Shown one piece after another: positions 5,779 through 6,170 of a stretch of 6,170 nucleotides of DNA (the stretch's first letter is position 1; each line of letters starts with the position of its first letter). The DNA comes from Pseudomonadota bacterium. GTDB lineage: Bacteria > Pseudomonadota > Alphaproteobacteria > Ferrovibrionales > Ferrovibrionaceae. Made by a program: the position numbers and the translations under genes. The notes below the pieces were generated by a model. That model searched no databases. It was not told the DNA's origin and saw only the letters and a program-made list of their open reading frames with translations. The stretch lies in the NCBI GenBank assembly GCA_023434425.1, contig JAEYSS010000196.1, forward strand, positions 1 through 6,170, given 5' to 3'.

Positions 5779-6170
5779 TCAGGTGCTCCTGTTCAGGAAG
5801 CGGGTCATGCCGGCCTCGGCTTCCTCGCCGTCGATCAGCGTCAGGAAGTTGCGCAACTCGGCCTCGAGGCCGGCAGCGTAATCGTCGACCAGCAGGGCCT
5901 TGGTGCTGGCGATGCTGCCGGGCTGCATGGTCTTCAGTTTTTCCAGCCAGCCTTCGATGGTGGCATCCAGCGCTTCCGCTTCGACGCAGGCGGCGGCAAG
6001 GCCGAGCTGCAGCGCTTCCTGCGCTGAAACGCGCTGGTTCAACAATTGAATCTCACGGGCGCGCTGCACGCCGATACGTGCCGGCAGCATGGCGGTCCAG
6101 CCGCCATCGGGACTGAAGCCGACCTGCGTATAGTAAGGCTGGATGAAGGCCTGCGGCGTCATCGCAGCGA
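5779..6170 (-). CDS. Enoyl-CoA hydratase/isomerase (crotonase fold), C-terminal part
   Basis: The window holds about 130 C-terminal residues; the frame stays open to the right edge, so the true start lies outside. The stretch VGFSPDGGWTAMLPARIG, then RAREIQLLNQRVSAQEALQLGLAAACVE, is the usual crotonase second half, followed by the C-terminal helices (GSIASTKALL, then EAEAGMTRFLNR). In classical hydratases a catalytic Glu sits four residues before the Gly of this VGFSPDGG stretch; here that position is a Tyr (codon 6130-6132). An Asp is present in SPDGG (codon 6106-6108), as seen in isomerase-type members. The protein may therefore be an enoyl-CoA isomerase or another crotonase activity rather than a hydratase (inference). 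The first catalytic region (oxyanion hole) is outside the window. It is the first visible gene of the minus-strand operon, with its TGA 5 bases before the ligase start. The ATG at 6162 is internal to the domain and not the real start. Confidence 0.9.
   Translation of the reverse strand, partial: AAMTPQAFIQPYYTQVGFSPDGGWTAMLPARIGVQRAREIQLLNQRVSAQEALQLGLAAACVEAEALDATIEGWLEKLKTMQPGSIASTKALLVDDYAAGLEAELRNFLTLIDGEEAEAGMTRFLNRST

Overview
The window is dense, high-GC bacterial DNA of proteobacterial character, most likely an alphaproteobacterium (for example a Rhodospirillales-type lineage) or a betaproteobacterium. This rests on the base composition and on the tripartite tricarboxylate transporter (TTT) genes, a family strongly expanded in those groups. 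The sequence alone does not fix the genus. No rRNA, tRNA, CRISPR array, insertion sequence or phage gene is visible, and no stretch over 300 bases lacks a gene. The longest gap is 86 bases (2638-2723).

Left part, plus strand: a hairpin-plus-T-tract terminator at 1-30 ends something upstream of the window. It is followed immediately by tctB (50-520) and tctA (531-2036), the small and large membrane subunits of a TTT-type solute importer. The periplasmic binding protein (TctC) is not in the window and would be expected just upstream, ahead of the terminator.

Right part, minus strand, read from the right edge leftwards: the C-terminal part of a crotonase-fold enoyl-CoA hydratase/isomerase (5779-6170, cut by the window), an AMP-forming acyl-CoA ligase (4280-5773), an intact MaoC-type (R)-enoyl-CoA hydratase (3918-4283), a second MaoC-like hotdog protein without the catalytic histidine (3532-3921), and an alpha/beta hydrolase (2724-3527). 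Spacings are +5, -4, -4 and +4 bases, so this is almost certainly one translationally coupled operon. After an 86-base gap comes a six-helix ferric-reductase-like haem membrane protein (2020-2637) with its own strong ribosome binding site. Its end overlaps the end of tctA tail to tail.

Reading of the whole: a carboxylate is activated to its CoA thioester by the ligase, its double bond is probably moved or otherwise processed by the crotonase, water is added by the MaoC pair, and the alpha/beta hydrolase cleaves an ester, lactone or thioester. The TTT importer may bring in the acid, but it is transcribed convergently and the link rests on proximity only. The substrate cannot be named from sequence. 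I do not see a clearly new type of system. The most interesting points are the paired MaoC genes (one catalytic, one apparently dead), the terminator placed directly before tctB, and unusual active-site residues in the crotonase and the hydrolase.
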